Shown in pieces: positions 26,665 to 34,804 of a stretch of 64,000 bases of DNA. The translations under genes were made by a program, and so were the position numbers. Position 1 is the first letter of the stretch; every line of letters starts with the position of its first letter. The DNA is taken from positions 5,704,001 to 5,768,000 of the forward strand of contig NZ_CP043761.1 of assembly GCF_008386395.1 (NCBI RefSeq), given 5' to 3'. The notes under the pieces are model-generated. The model did not search any database. It had not been told where the DNA came from and saw nothing but the letters and a program-made list of their open reading frames with translations. This DNA comes from Paenibacillus sp. 37 (GTDB lineage Bacteria; Bacillota; Bacilli; Paenibacillales; Paenibacillaceae).

Positions 26665-26980
26665 TCCGCCTTCCTTGGATTAGAATCTTTAAAAGAATGA
26701 TCAAGGGCCAACTGAACTGATTACGTATGCGAAATAACTTAAAAGTTAACTATTCCTATGAGTTTGGTTTGTTTTAATTTCACAAATCTTATCACTGCCC
26801 CGTAAAAGGGTCAACAGCGTGACTAATAGATTTTTTCTATATGAACATTGAAGATGTAAATAAGACCATTTACATCCCAAGTGAGCCTTAACTTATGAAC
26901 GTTCCAGCTGCTGTACAAATGCGATCTTGCATCATGCAGCAGCCGGAACGGCTTGCTTCAAAGGTATATATCAACTCCCG
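26665..26980. other. Intergenic region with shared motif and two hairpins
   Basis: No gene is seen. It holds TCCTATGAGTT at 26754-26764 (second copy of the shared motif); a perfect inverted repeat GATGTAAAT-N6-ATTTACATC at 26853-26876; and a long hairpin, GTTCCAGCTGCTG with CAGCAGCCGGAAC, at about 26902-26953, just downstream of the glutaredoxin stop, which may act as a terminator although no T run follows. Confidence 0.55.
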
Positions 26981-27259
26981 TTAGACTGCTGCCGCTTCGT
27001 CCGCTCGTGCCAGAAGTTCAGCCAGCTTCTCCAGATCAGGTTCCAGCAAGGCTTCAAACTTGCCGTCCCCTCCCACTTCAATAACGGGTACATGCCGAAT
27101 GCCATATTTTGCTTCAAGCACATCACGCAGGACGTCATTACCCTGCACTTCAATGTTCTCAAAAGGCTGGTTTCGCTCTGTCAAAAATGCTTTCACTTCC
27201 CCGCAGAAATGACAGCCTGTTTTGCTCCACAGCACGACTTTTTTGGTTAATGATGACAT
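26981..27259 (-). CDS. ytnI: Glutaredoxin-like thiol protein (YtnI-like)
   Basis: Small thioredoxin-fold protein of about 92 residues with the active-site CHFC motif (TGCHFCGEVKAFL) and the cis-proline segment RHVPVIEVGGDG. Length and context match B. subtilis YtnI, encoded next to YtnJ in the sulfur-scavenging operon, where a role in handling mixed disulfides or S-modified cysteine is proposed. GGAGG lies seven bases before ATG 27259; the in-frame ATG at 27265 is too close. It is the most upstream gene of the cluster. Confidence 0.87.
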   Translation of the reverse strand: MSSLTKKVVLWSKTGCHFCGEVKAFLTERNQPFENIEVQGNDVLRDVLEAKYGIRHVPVIEVGGDGKFEALLEPDLEKLAELLARADEAAAV

Positions 27260-27476
27260 CGACATACCTCCTGATTGTTTTTAAGATCAAGATCTGGACG
27301 ATTGAATATGAACGCCCTAGACCTTAAATTCCCATCTGTTAAATAAGAATTATGGCTCTAAATGTACTCCCGTGCCCTTCCTGCGTCAATGGATCTGCTA
27401 ATAGAATAAACCTATAACCAAATAGAAAGATTAAATTATAAATTTGAAAGATGGCTTATTTTACAGGAATGAATCG

Positions 27477-28430
27477 CTATTGGCCCCTCCTAACCTGGTT
27501 AAAAGCTTGTTTTGCTAAATCAGTGTAGAACTCGATCTGATCCGGACTTCGATCTATGGCCCACCTCAGGGTATCAAAAGCTTTCAATAACAACACATAC
27601 CTGGCTTGATTCAGTACACGCTCTTGCTCTTGTGTACTTGTCCCATATCCTTCTAAAAACGCTTTCAATTCTTCCTTGTCAGGACCCTCACCCCTTAGCT
27701 GACATTGCATGAGTTGAGTGATATCGCCATACGGCGTGACGGTGACCTCCGCATTTCCCCAGTCCAGAAGGGTAATTTCTCCTGTCAAACTTACGATTGT
27801 ATTCTTCAAAGAGAGATCGCCGTGGCATAAGCCAAAGCGGAAATTTTGCATGTTCAGTTGTTCGAATAATTGCCTTACGACCTGTGATTCCTTCATCGTC
27901 ATCACACCAAGCTCGATCAGCGGGTCCTGCTCCGTCAGACTATTGATATTGTATTGCACATATCCTTGCCAACTTCCATCTGATCCTGCATGAGGGGGAG
28001 AGTAAAATTTGTTTTGTACGGGATCGTGCATTTCCCTTCCGAAACCTGCCACCGGGATGGATTGCATACGTTGTGTGTACTCACCAAGTTTCCTCCAAAT
28101 CACGGACGGGGGCACTGTCGTATCCAATCCGTTATCCCCTTCCACAACCGTTTGAATCATATAGGCATGTTCAGCGTTGACCCCAACGGATAATGTCTGT
28201 GGCCCAGGAATACCGGCACTTGTTGCTCGTTCGATGCACCATTTTTCTTTCAAAAAGGTGGGATATGTATCTGGATTATTCATCCGTACAATCACTTTAT
28301 GACTTGCCGTTTCCACCAGGCAGACCTGATTAACAAAACCTTTACCCACGATATGATGTGAGCATGTTACTTTTTCCAGCAAAAAATCACTGGCAATCTG
28401 TTCGGCTTGGTTAACTATAGAATTCTTCAC
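27477..28430 (-). CDS. Aminoglycoside phosphotransferase-fold kinase (APH family)
   Basis: Protein-kinase-like small-molecule phosphotransferase of 317 residues. The catalytic loop LCHGDLSLKNTIV (HGD..N) and the metal-binding ITLLDWGNAEV (DxD-like DWG) are clear, and HKVIVRMNNP gives the nucleotide-binding lysine region. The GTG start at 28430 has GGGAGG upstream. Family members phosphorylate antibiotics, sugars, choline or homoserine; nothing here selects among them, and it should not be read as a proven resistance gene. It stands alone, with element A copy 5 upstream. Confidence 0.82.
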   Translation of the reverse strand: MKNSIVNQAEQIASDFLLEKVTCSHHIVGKGFVNQVCLVETASHKVIVRMNNPDTYPTFLKEKWCIERATSAGIPGPQTLSVGVNAEHAYMIQTVVEGDNGLDTTVPPSVIWRKLGEYTQRMQSIPVAGFGREMHDPVQNKFYSPPHAGSDGSWQGYVQYNINSLTEQDPLIELGVMTMKESQVVRQLFEQLNMQNFRFGLCHGDLSLKNTIVSLTGEITLLDWGNAEVTVTPYGDITQLMQCQLRGEGPDKEELKAFLEGYGTSTQEQERVLNQARYVLLLKAFDTLRWAIDRSPDQIEFYTDLAKQAFNQVRRGQ

Positions 28431-28467
28431 CGTGCATCCTCCCTCAATCGCTATACTTTAAGTGGTC

Positions 28468-28690
28468 TATATACGTTGAACTAATCATTTATACGATAAC
28501 GGAGAGGACAGAAAAAAACCTGAAAAAGCGAAGCTACAAGCTTTCTGCAAGAAAGCTGCCTCGGAAGCATACGCTACCCCCGGATTTCCCCTTGAGAAAG
28601 GGGAATCGAAAAAATCTGGGGATAACAGCGATTGGAAGGTTATTCTGTCATCGTAGTGTCAGTATAAATAATCTTTAGTTCAACTTATAT
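28468..28690 (-). repeat. Element A copy 5 (long subtype, inverted)
   Basis: Terminal repeats TATACGTTGAACTAA and TTTAGTTCAACTTATA are well kept. It has the side hairpin AAGCTTTCTGCAAGAAAGCT and tip CCCCTTGAGAAAGGGG. It fills most of the gap 28431-28808; the rest (28691-28808) holds an inverted repeat ATGCGGAATG/CATTCCGCAT (28718-28773) that could end the glycosyltransferase transcript. Confidence 0.92.
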
Positions 28691-28808
28691 AGCTACCAAC
28701 TCATATGTAATATTCGGATGCGGAATGAATCAGAGCGATTACACAGGGTACCGCCACATTTTCCATTCCGCATCATGCTGCTGATTCGTATAACTAGATC
28801 GCCTGACA

Positions 28809-30536
28809 TTACAGATCTGGGTTCAAGAGCTGAGGTGGGGCGATAATGGGCCAGCCTTCTTCCATCGAATTCAGTTGGTCCGCAGACACGCTGATAATAT
28901 GCCCAGAATGTACACCCCAACGTTCTGCCGCATAGACCGAAACAAATCGTCTTCGCTTGTCTCCGCTGATCTGATATCGAATCTCGGGTGCATCCACTGC
29001 AGCAACAATACTTCCTTCTGCCCAGCTATTGTGAGAACCATGAACCGCTGTCGTATGCACCTGTTGTGATTCCCTCGGCCATCCATGCACGTCCCCCGCT
29101 GATATCAGTGCTTCTCCGGCAGGAATGGCGAGCAGATCCGGCTTGGCAACCTGAACAGGAGATATTCCACGCGGTACAGGGATATTCAGCTTACGCCGCC
29201 GACCGCCAGTTAAAGTATAGACATCTCCTTTGGCATCGGACAGGAACGAACCTTCCGGGTAGAAGTCATAACTGTGTCTGAACTGTAATGCTGGATCTTG
29301 GCTGCCCTGCGTTGAGATTCGCTGACGCGGATCCATTGGGGTTGTGTCACCATCCTCTTGTTGACCGGATGGGGTACCAGAGGTTTGTTGTCTAGCCAAG
29401 CGGGAGGTTTCGGCAACCAGCGCATGGGGATCTCCCCACTTTTGGCTATAAAACTGCTCGTTATCCTTATTCACTACAGCAAAGTCTTGCTCACCCAAGG
29501 CTTTCATACTGACACTTCCGAAGTGGTGGATAAAAGCATCCCCGGCTACCGCAAGCTGGTATCCTGCCAGCTTCACTCGGATGATCCAGTCATCATCTTC
29601 GAAATTGCCCACCGCGTACCCTTCGTCCAGATAACCTACCCGTTCCAGCAGTTCCCGTGAGAACAACCAGCAGAACCCGACCAGGCGATTGGTTATTCGA
29701 TGTTTGTCTGCATCCGGACGATTATGTGTGGCGGCAAAAGACCACATCTCTTCTACCTCACGGTACGGAACCTCAATCTGCTGATCCCCGCCAATATAGT
29801 TGGTCACCGGACCCACCACACCAATCTTCGGATCACTGGCAAGACAAGTCATCATGTTATCCAGCCAGCCCGGAGTAACGAGCGTATCGTTGTTCAGTAC
29901 GATGATATGTCGTCCTCTCGCCATCATCAGCCCATGATTGACACCTCCGGCAAACCCCCTGTTCTGATCCAGGGCAGCAACCCGCACCATGCCGCCTTTG
30001 CGGAGCATGGCCTTGGCAGTTCCATCTTTGGAGCCATTATCCACGACAATGATTTCGAAGGGGGCAGGGGTATGCTTTTCGATACTGGACACACATTGCA
30101 GCACATACTCCCGCTGATTGTACGTGGGGATAATGATGCTAACTCCTTCAAAAACAAGACCAAATGAACTCTGTCCCTGGCGGACACCTTCGTCATATCC
30201 TCTACGATAACCCTGTTTGTAAAGCCTGGCTCTGGCTGTGCGACTGCTTTTACCATTACGTCTGGATCTCCGCCGCGTTGAGCGACGACCTGCTGCATGC
30301 AGGACGGCCTTGGCAGATCGCGAGGCATCGCGCTGTGTGGCAGGGCGGGCCGCTTTTTTTCCGCTGCTTATGCTGCCATTCCGGTTATTTTCACTGTGGC
30401 TGTTGTCACTACGAGTGCTGATATTTGGTGTGATGTTGTGATGACTGTGACCCTTTCGACGGATGACGTTTCGAGCATTAACCTTGTTGTTACGACCATG
30501 ACGTCCTCCCCCGCGCTGTTGATCGGGTGTGCTCAT
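28809..30536 (-). CDS. GT2 glycosyltransferase with basic N-terminal tail and C-terminal repeat pair
   Basis: Inverting GT-A family 2 glycosyltransferase of about 575 residues. Residues 1-120 are a Lys/Arg/Ser-rich, probably disordered tail (RRSTRRRSRRNGKSSRTARA), then the motif YKQGYRRGYDEGVRQGQ. The catalytic domain starts at VSIIIPTYNQREYVLQC, with VVDNGSKDGT, NRGFAGGVNHG and the metal motif NND in VLNNDTLVTPGWLDN. The last roughly 170 residues hold two related modules of the G-x-x-Y-x-x-x-G-x-x-R-R type (DVYTLTGGRRRKL; IRYQISGDKRRRF). ATG 30536 is set by GGAGGGAG. It is the final gene of the minus-strand glycosylation operon. Sugar and acceptor are unknown; the large repeat protein nearby is a candidate acceptor. 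Confidence 0.85.
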   Translation of the reverse strand: MSTPDQQRGGGRHGRNNKVNARNVIRRKGHSHHNITPNISTRSDNSHSENNRNGSISSGKKAARPATQRDASRSAKAVLHAAGRRSTRRRSRRNGKSSRTARARLYKQGYRRGYDEGVRQGQSSFGLVFEGVSIIIPTYNQREYVLQCVSSIEKHTPAPFEIIVVDNGSKDGTAKAMLRKGGMVRVAALDQNRGFAGGVNHGLMMARGRHIIVLNNDTLVTPGWLDNMMTCLASDPKIGVVGPVTNYIGGDQQIEVPYREVEEMWSFAATHNRPDADKHRITNRLVGFCWLFSRELLERVGYLDEGYAVGNFEDDDWIIRVKLAGYQLAVAGDAFIHHFGSVSMKALGEQDFAVVNKDNEQFYSQKWGDPHALVAETSRLARQQTSGTPSGQQEDGDTTPMDPRQRISTQGSQDPALQFRHSYDFYPEGSFLSDAKGDVYTLTGGRRRKLNIPVPRGISPVQVAKPDLLAIPAGEALISAGDVHGWPRESQQVHTTAVHGSHNSWAEGSIVAAVDAPEIRYQISGDKRRRFVSVYAAERWGVHSGHIISVSADQLNSMEEGWPIIAPPQLLNPDL

Positions 30537-30602
30537 GTTGCTCCCTCCATTTCCACTTGTCCGTGAGGCTAACACGCACATGACCAGCCCCCGGACGGTC
30601 CA

Positions 30603-32021
30603 CTAGAGTTGAAGCTCTCCTGTTACCAGTTTGTCAGCCAAATGTCCAAAATCCAGAGCGACCTTGCCGAGTTCACCTGCAATTCGCCGACACAGAATGA
30701 CCGCCGGAATTCCCGCCGCCACCAAAGCGATATCAAAAGCATGTTCTGCGGTTTGCTGCATTACCCTCGGAATATCCATGACTCCCGCCACAGAACCAAT
30801 GATACCTGTGACATGAATCCCCCGGTTATGCAGCAGTGCTGCAAGCTCTGGTGCCTGGCTGCCTATGAGCAGAACCCGCCGTCCTTGCAGCAAGGGCAAC
30901 ACCAGGCCGGACTGATGCAGACTGTAATTGATCGTGGAACTGGTCAATTTCAGCTGGGACCAGTCGATCCCGAAGTGGCGCAATACCGGAAATAACAGCC
31001 CCTGGAATGTCGGCGCCCGCGAGATCGGCACGCCAACCCAGTCGGCGGCCTGTATGGCTTCCGCAAGCAACGCGCGGATGTCTGGCGTTGAGCAGGGCAC
31101 CCCTGCATAGGGCAGAAACGGTGCCAGCTCTTGCACTTCCTGACCTGGCAGCACCGTATCGGCTGCCAGCGTGAGCAGTTCGCCATCTCCGAGGCGAACG
31201 ACAGACAAGGGGCGCTGCGCATCCAGCGCCGCCGTGATGTGTCCAGCCATCTCATGGGGGCTGGACAGCCGGGCCAGGCTGGGCGCATATTGGCGGAATC
31301 CCGCCGCGATCAGATCTGCCGCAGCCACGGCTGGCAGAATGTGATCCGGCGGGATGTGCTGCGCCACCAGCGCCTCCCCGCCGGCGAATACGCCGTCGCG
31401 GTAGCCCTCGGCGTAGCCGCCGGGCACGGCCTCCGCCTGCACTGCGTGCTCCGCGGGCGGAGGCGGCAAACCCTTCGCGCTGCCCGCATTCGCGCCGGCA
31501 GCGCCTCCCCGCCCCGCGGGGGCGACACCCTTCGGGTGTGTCGCCTGGCGCGGGGCGGGGCCAGCACCGCTGGCAGGCATCGCCTGTGGCGTGCTGGCTT
31601 GCGGTGCTGGCATGGGCGCACGGCGCATCGCCGTGCGCTGCTTGGCGCGGGCAGCGGCACGTCGGCCCCGCGCTGTTGCAGGCCTGCGCCCAGCAGTGGC
31701 CTGGCGCAGGCCGGCTTTGCCTTTGCGGGCGCGGCTGGCTCTTGCCGCTCTGCTCGCACTCGCAGAGCCAGCTTTGCCTGCTCTGCCAACAACACTGCCT
31801 GTGCTGCTCGCTTTCCTTGCAGCAGCTTTATGCGCTGCACCTGCAGATGCACCCGCTTTGGTCAGGGTACTGCGTTTCCCTGACTTCACACCTCTGACTC
31901 CAGCAGACCCTGTACCTGCTGCTGCCGGAGTGCCACTGCCCATAAATACGGCCGGGTGGATGCCCCGTGGCTTACCCGACACGGAGGCCCTAGCGGCCCC
32001 GGTGCGTGTCACTACTCTCAC
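30603..32021 (-). CDS. GT-D fold glycosyltransferase with long Ala/Arg/Lys-rich tail
   Basis: About 472 residues. The C-terminal 250 form a GT-D (DUF1792-like) glycosyltransferase domain: SVVRLGDGELLTLA carries the family's DxE-type metal motif, followed by WVGVPISRAP, VLLIGSQAPELAALL and DIALVAAGIPAVILC. The N-terminal 210 residues are low complexity, rich in Ala, Arg, Lys, Gly and Pro and histone H1-like, encoded by DNA far more GC-rich than its neighbours. A GYAEGYRDGVFAG linker joins the two parts, as in the GT2 gene downstream. GTG 32021 is chosen because AAAGGAGGG lies six bases upstream; the earlier ATG at 32144 has no site. The sugar is unknown. Confidence 0.82.
   Translation of the reverse strand: MRVVTRTGAARASVSGKPRGIHPAVFMGSGTPAAAGTGSAGVRGVKSGKRSTLTKAGASAGAAHKAAARKASSTGSVVGRAGKAGSASASRAARASRARKGKAGLRQATAGRRPATARGRRAAARAKQRTAMRRAPMPAPQASTPQAMPASGAGPAPRQATHPKGVAPAGRGGAAGANAGSAKGLPPPPAEHAVQAEAVPGGYAEGYRDGVFAGGEALVAQHIPPDHILPAVAAADLIAAGFRQYAPSLARLSSPHEMAGHITAALDAQRPLSVVRLGDGELLTLAADTVLPGQEVQELAPFLPYAGVPCSTPDIRALLAEAIQAADWVGVPISRAPTFQGLLFPVLRHFGIDWSQLKLTSSTINYSLHQSGLVLPLLQGRRVLLIGSQAPELAALLHNRGIHVTGIIGSVAGVMDIPRVMQQTAEHAFDIALVAAGIPAVILCRRIAGELGKVALDFGHLADKLVTGELQL
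31507..31560. other. Very GC-rich hairpin inside the GT-D coding region
   Basis: CCCCGCCCCGCG at 31507 pairs with CGCGGGGCGGGG ending at 31560, and the stem continues through GGCGACACCC/GGGTGTGTCGCC around a TTC loop, with small internal mismatches. About 20 pairs, nearly all G-C, within the low-complexity tail. Confidence 0.75.
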
Positions 32022-32149
32022 GCCATTCCCTCCTTTGGCATGCACGAGGATTGTCGCTGCGCAAAGCGCCGGAGCATCCTTCCAGCTCCGGCGCAGAGTG
32101 TTCTGCTCCCATGGGGCACCGCACAGCGGCAGCATCAGTCGCATATATT

Positions 32150-32881
32150 TTAGGGCAATTGTCCTTTCATGCGGACAGCTGCTTCCTGGAGCGATTCAAA
32201 CGTACCTGCATCACTCCAGTATTTCTGCAAAATGTCGTATTCCAGTCCGCCAGCAGACGCGTAGTGATTATTCACATCCGTAATTTCAAGTTCTCCACGC
32301 GCAGACGGCGCAATGTTGCGAATCAGGTTAAATACATGATCGTCATACATGTATATGCCCGTCACACAATAAGAGGTTTTCGGCTGGCTTGGCTTCTCCT
32401 CAATGTACGAGATTCGCTCTGGATGCTTTGGATCAAAAACAGGCACCCCGTAACGTCGTGCATCATCCACCTCTTTGAGCAGAACTCGCGCTGTACCCGC
32501 AGGTTGCTGCATGTAACGGTCCACATAAGGCTTCAGATCATCGCTGAAGAGATTATCTCCGAGAAGCACAACGAATTTTTCGCCAGGAAGAATAAAAGTG
32601 GTCGCCAGATCCAACGCTTCCGCAATCCCGCCTGCCTTTTCCTGAATGCGATAAGTCAACTTCACCCCATGATCCGCTCCGCCACCAAGATACTCTGTAT
32701 ATAACCCGGCGGAATGTTTGTTGATCACAATCAATAGTTCATCAATGCCTGCCTGGCGGAGTCTGTCGATGCCATACATAATCATCGGATGTTTACCGAC
32801 TGGAAGCAGATGTTTGTTAATGAGCCGGGTCAGCGGATACAGTCTAGTTCCTGTTCCGCCGGCAAGAATTACACCTTTCAT
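32150..32881 (-). CDS. Sugar-1-phosphate nucleotidyltransferase (RmlA/SpsI-like)
   Basis: Makes an NDP-sugar, probably dTDP-glucose, from NTP and sugar-1-phosphate. The 243-residue protein has the nucleotide-binding GGTGTRLYPLT, NKHLLPVGKHPMIMYG, LLGDNLFSDDL with the metal aspartate, EEKP and SDAGTFESLQEA. It is shorter than classical RmlA (about 290) and similar in length to B. subtilis SpsI, a spore-coat polysaccharide enzyme. ATG overlaps the stop of the GT2 gene upstream by four bases, showing operon structure. No rmlBCD genes are present in the window, so the activated sugar may be completed elsewhere. Confidence 0.9.
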   Translation of the reverse strand: MKGVILAGGTGTRLYPLTRLINKHLLPVGKHPMIMYGIDRLRQAGIDELLIVINKHSAGLYTEYLGGGADHGVKLTYRIQEKAGGIAEALDLATTFILPGEKFVVLLGDNLFSDDLKPYVDRYMQQPAGTARVLLKEVDDARRYGVPVFDPKHPERISYIEEKPSQPKTSYCVTGIYMYDDHVFNLIRNIAPSARGELEITDVNNHYASAGGLEYDILQKYWSDAGTFESLQEAAVRMKGQLP

Positions 32882-33651
32882 TCCACGTTCCCTCCTTCAT
32901 CGGATATGTCCATATATTCAAGCGGATCGACATGCCATTTGTTCATAAAAATCGAACGATTACGTTCAAGCAGCTGTTTCCACGCTACCGGATCTGTCTT
33001 CTGGAAGCTGGCACTTCCCTGATGATGCACGAGAACATCTCCACATACCAGCAGGCGATATCCCTGCAATCTTGCTCTATAACAATAATCGTCATCCTCA
33101 TAGTGTCCCGGAGAATATGCCTCGTCAAGCAGTCCAACCAATTCCACGACATCTCGTTTCATCAGCATGCACAGACCGACGATCCGGCGTACTTCCCTCC
33201 ACCTTGAAGAATCCGCAATATTATTGGAATTGGCCAACTCCTGAAAATGTTCCATATCCCGAAACTGCAGTTTAATCTGCTGGATGCCGCTTGCATAATT
33301 CGTAACAGGACCCGTGATTCCAATACTTGCGTCACTGTACAGAGCCGTTCGCAGGTTCTCCAGCCAACGGGGCGTGACCGTAACATCATTGTTCAACAGC
33401 AGCAGCTCATCCCCGCAAGCGGCACGAAGTCCAGCGTTACACGCTGCCGGAAACCCCCGATTGTCCGGGAACCTGACAAATCGAATTCGCTCCAGCGCAC
33501 AATATTCAGCCGTTCCATCGGTCGAACCGTTATCTACCACGATAATTTCATATGACGCAGGATCGCCCGAGTATTGACGTATGGCATCAATGCAGGGCCT
33601 GATCAGATCCAGACCATTGTAAGTTGGGATAATCATACTCGTCAGTGTCAT
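32878..33651 (-). CDS. GT2 family glycosyltransferase
   Basis: Compact inverting glycosyltransferase of about 257 residues without the basic tail of its neighbours. Motifs are TSMIIPTYNGLDLIRPC, EIIVVDNGSTDGT, DNRGFPAACNAGL, metal motif NND in LLLLNNDVTVTPRWLEN, and GHYEDDDYCYRARLQGYRL with the ED catalytic-base region. It resembles the catalytic core of the 28809-30536 gene. The ATG at 33651 overlaps the stop of the preceding gene (TAATG) and GGAGG lies just before; the longer frame starting at 33714 is not supported. Confidence 0.88.
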   Translation of the reverse strand: MTLTSMIIPTYNGLDLIRPCIDAIRQYSGDPASYEIIVVDNGSTDGTAEYCALERIRFVRFPDNRGFPAACNAGLRAACGDELLLLNNDVTVTPRWLENLRTALYSDASIGITGPVTNYASGIQQIKLQFRDMEHFQELANSNNIADSSRWREVRRIVGLCMLMKRDVVELVGLLDEAYSPGHYEDDDYCYRARLQGYRLLVCGDVLVHHQGSASFQKTDPVAWKQLLERNRSIFMNKWHVDPLEYMDISDEGGNVE

Positions 33652-34763
33652 TAGGCGTTCCTCCTGTAAGCCACTTCTACACGGGAGAGTGTATGTGCCT
33701 GGGCTGGATTCCAACCTGTACCCAGCAATGTAGCCAGTGCCTCCAGATGATCTCCGATGATCAATTTGGCGACATCATTCCCACTTCCCGTGTTACCAGG
33801 ACGCAACCGATTGGAACGAATAACATCCACCTGACTTGGTGCAGAGACGTTCATTCCATGCTGAATAGCTAGACTTTGTGCCTTAGGTGGAACGGCCAGT
33901 GATGCTGGCTTCACGGTCTCAATCATACGACGAGATAATGCATGAGGCACGGCTGTCATGGAATTGGAACCAAGATCTGCCCTGCCTAATGTTCGGTTCA
34001 GATATGCTTTGATCCGGCTTACCTCATCCTGCCCTGCAAACGCAGGAAGCAAAGACGTCAGATTATTCAACGCCACATCCTGTCCCCGATCAACTGCATA
34101 CAGAAATGGTGCAAGCTCTTCAGCCGAGACGACCATATCTCCATCCACAAAGAGTACCGACTCCGCATCCGTCATCTTGGCTCCAAGTGCCCGGCCCACA
34201 TCATGTCCTGCCCGATCCGGTTCATAGATTACTGTAAGTCCCGGCTGCCTTAGTACCTGCTTCAAACTGTCATCTGTCGTTCCATTCAGTACCACAATAA
34301 TATCCGTTAGAGGCAACCGCTTCAGTTGCAATAACACCTGCCCCAGTGTGTGTTCCTCATTACAGGCACAGACAACGGCAGCAGCCGAATGACGAAGAGG
34401 TAATGGCACGATCTGGAATGAATGTCCCGAGGCCTGAGCATAACCTTGCATAAATGCCTTACCTGCTTTCAGGACCAGCTCGAAGTTGCTTAGCTCCGCA
34501 ACGTTCGCCGCGTGTGCATTCCATACGAGACGTGCGTGTTTTTCTGATACTGTGTTGTTCGTCTTTGCCTCGCTTCCTGCAACTTGCCCCGCTTTCCACA
34601 TCAAGTGCAGATCTACTTGGCCAGACTTTGATCGGCTTCTTCTTGTTTTTTTAATATCTACATGTTTTTTGTTCCTAAGACGCTTGTTCATTCCTGTTCT
34701 TCCTGCTGTCGTTTGTCTATTTGTTGACCGCCTGCGGCGGACAACCCCTGAACGTCCCTTCAT
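33651..34763 (-). CDS. GT2-like glycosyltransferase with basic N-terminal tail
   Basis: About 370 residues. The first 55 are strikingly basic (RRRRSTNRQ, NKKHVDIKKTRRSRSK), followed by a GT-A nucleotide-sugar domain: AAAVVCACNEEHTLGQVL, DIIVVLNGTTDDS, GHDVGRALGAKM and metal motif DGD in VLFVDGDMVV. The segment SNSMTAVPHALSRRMIE is shared with the next gene upstream, so the two are paralogues. ATG 34763 has GGAGGTGAGG in front. Donor and acceptor are unknown; the arrangement implies cooperation with the other transferases of the operon. Confidence 0.85.
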   Translation of the reverse strand: MKGRSGVVRRRRSTNRQTTAGRTGMNKRLRNKKHVDIKKTRRSRSKSGQVDLHLMWKAGQVAGSEAKTNNTVSEKHARLVWNAHAANVAELSNFELVLKAGKAFMQGYAQASGHSFQIVPLPLRHSAAAVVCACNEEHTLGQVLLQLKRLPLTDIIVVLNGTTDDSLKQVLRQPGLTVIYEPDRAGHDVGRALGAKMTDAESVLFVDGDMVVSAEELAPFLYAVDRGQDVALNNLTSLLPAFAGQDEVSRIKAYLNRTLGRADLGSNSMTAVPHALSRRMIETVKPASLAVPPKAQSLAIQHGMNVSAPSQVDVIRSNRLRPGNTGSGNDVAKLIIGDHLEALATLLGTGWNPAQAHTLSRVEVAYRRNA

Positions 34764-34804
34764 TTCCTCACCTCCAGCATGCTGCATCATCCGATGCGAC
34801 ATGC

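Noticed and set aside
26853..26876. Third Zur-type operator
   Set aside because: GATGTAAAT-N6-ATTTACATC is palindromic but lacks the ATCGTAAT half-site and lies downstream of the glutaredoxin gene, not at a promoter with the Zur layout.
27477..28430. Aminoglycoside resistance gene
   Set aside because: The APH fold is shared by many kinases for sugars, amino alcohols and metabolites; nothing in the sequence or context indicates an antibiotic substrate.
31131..31883. Plus-strand open frames of up to 250 codons
   Set aside because: Opposite the GC-rich GT-D tail; long spurious frames are expected in GC-rich DNA.
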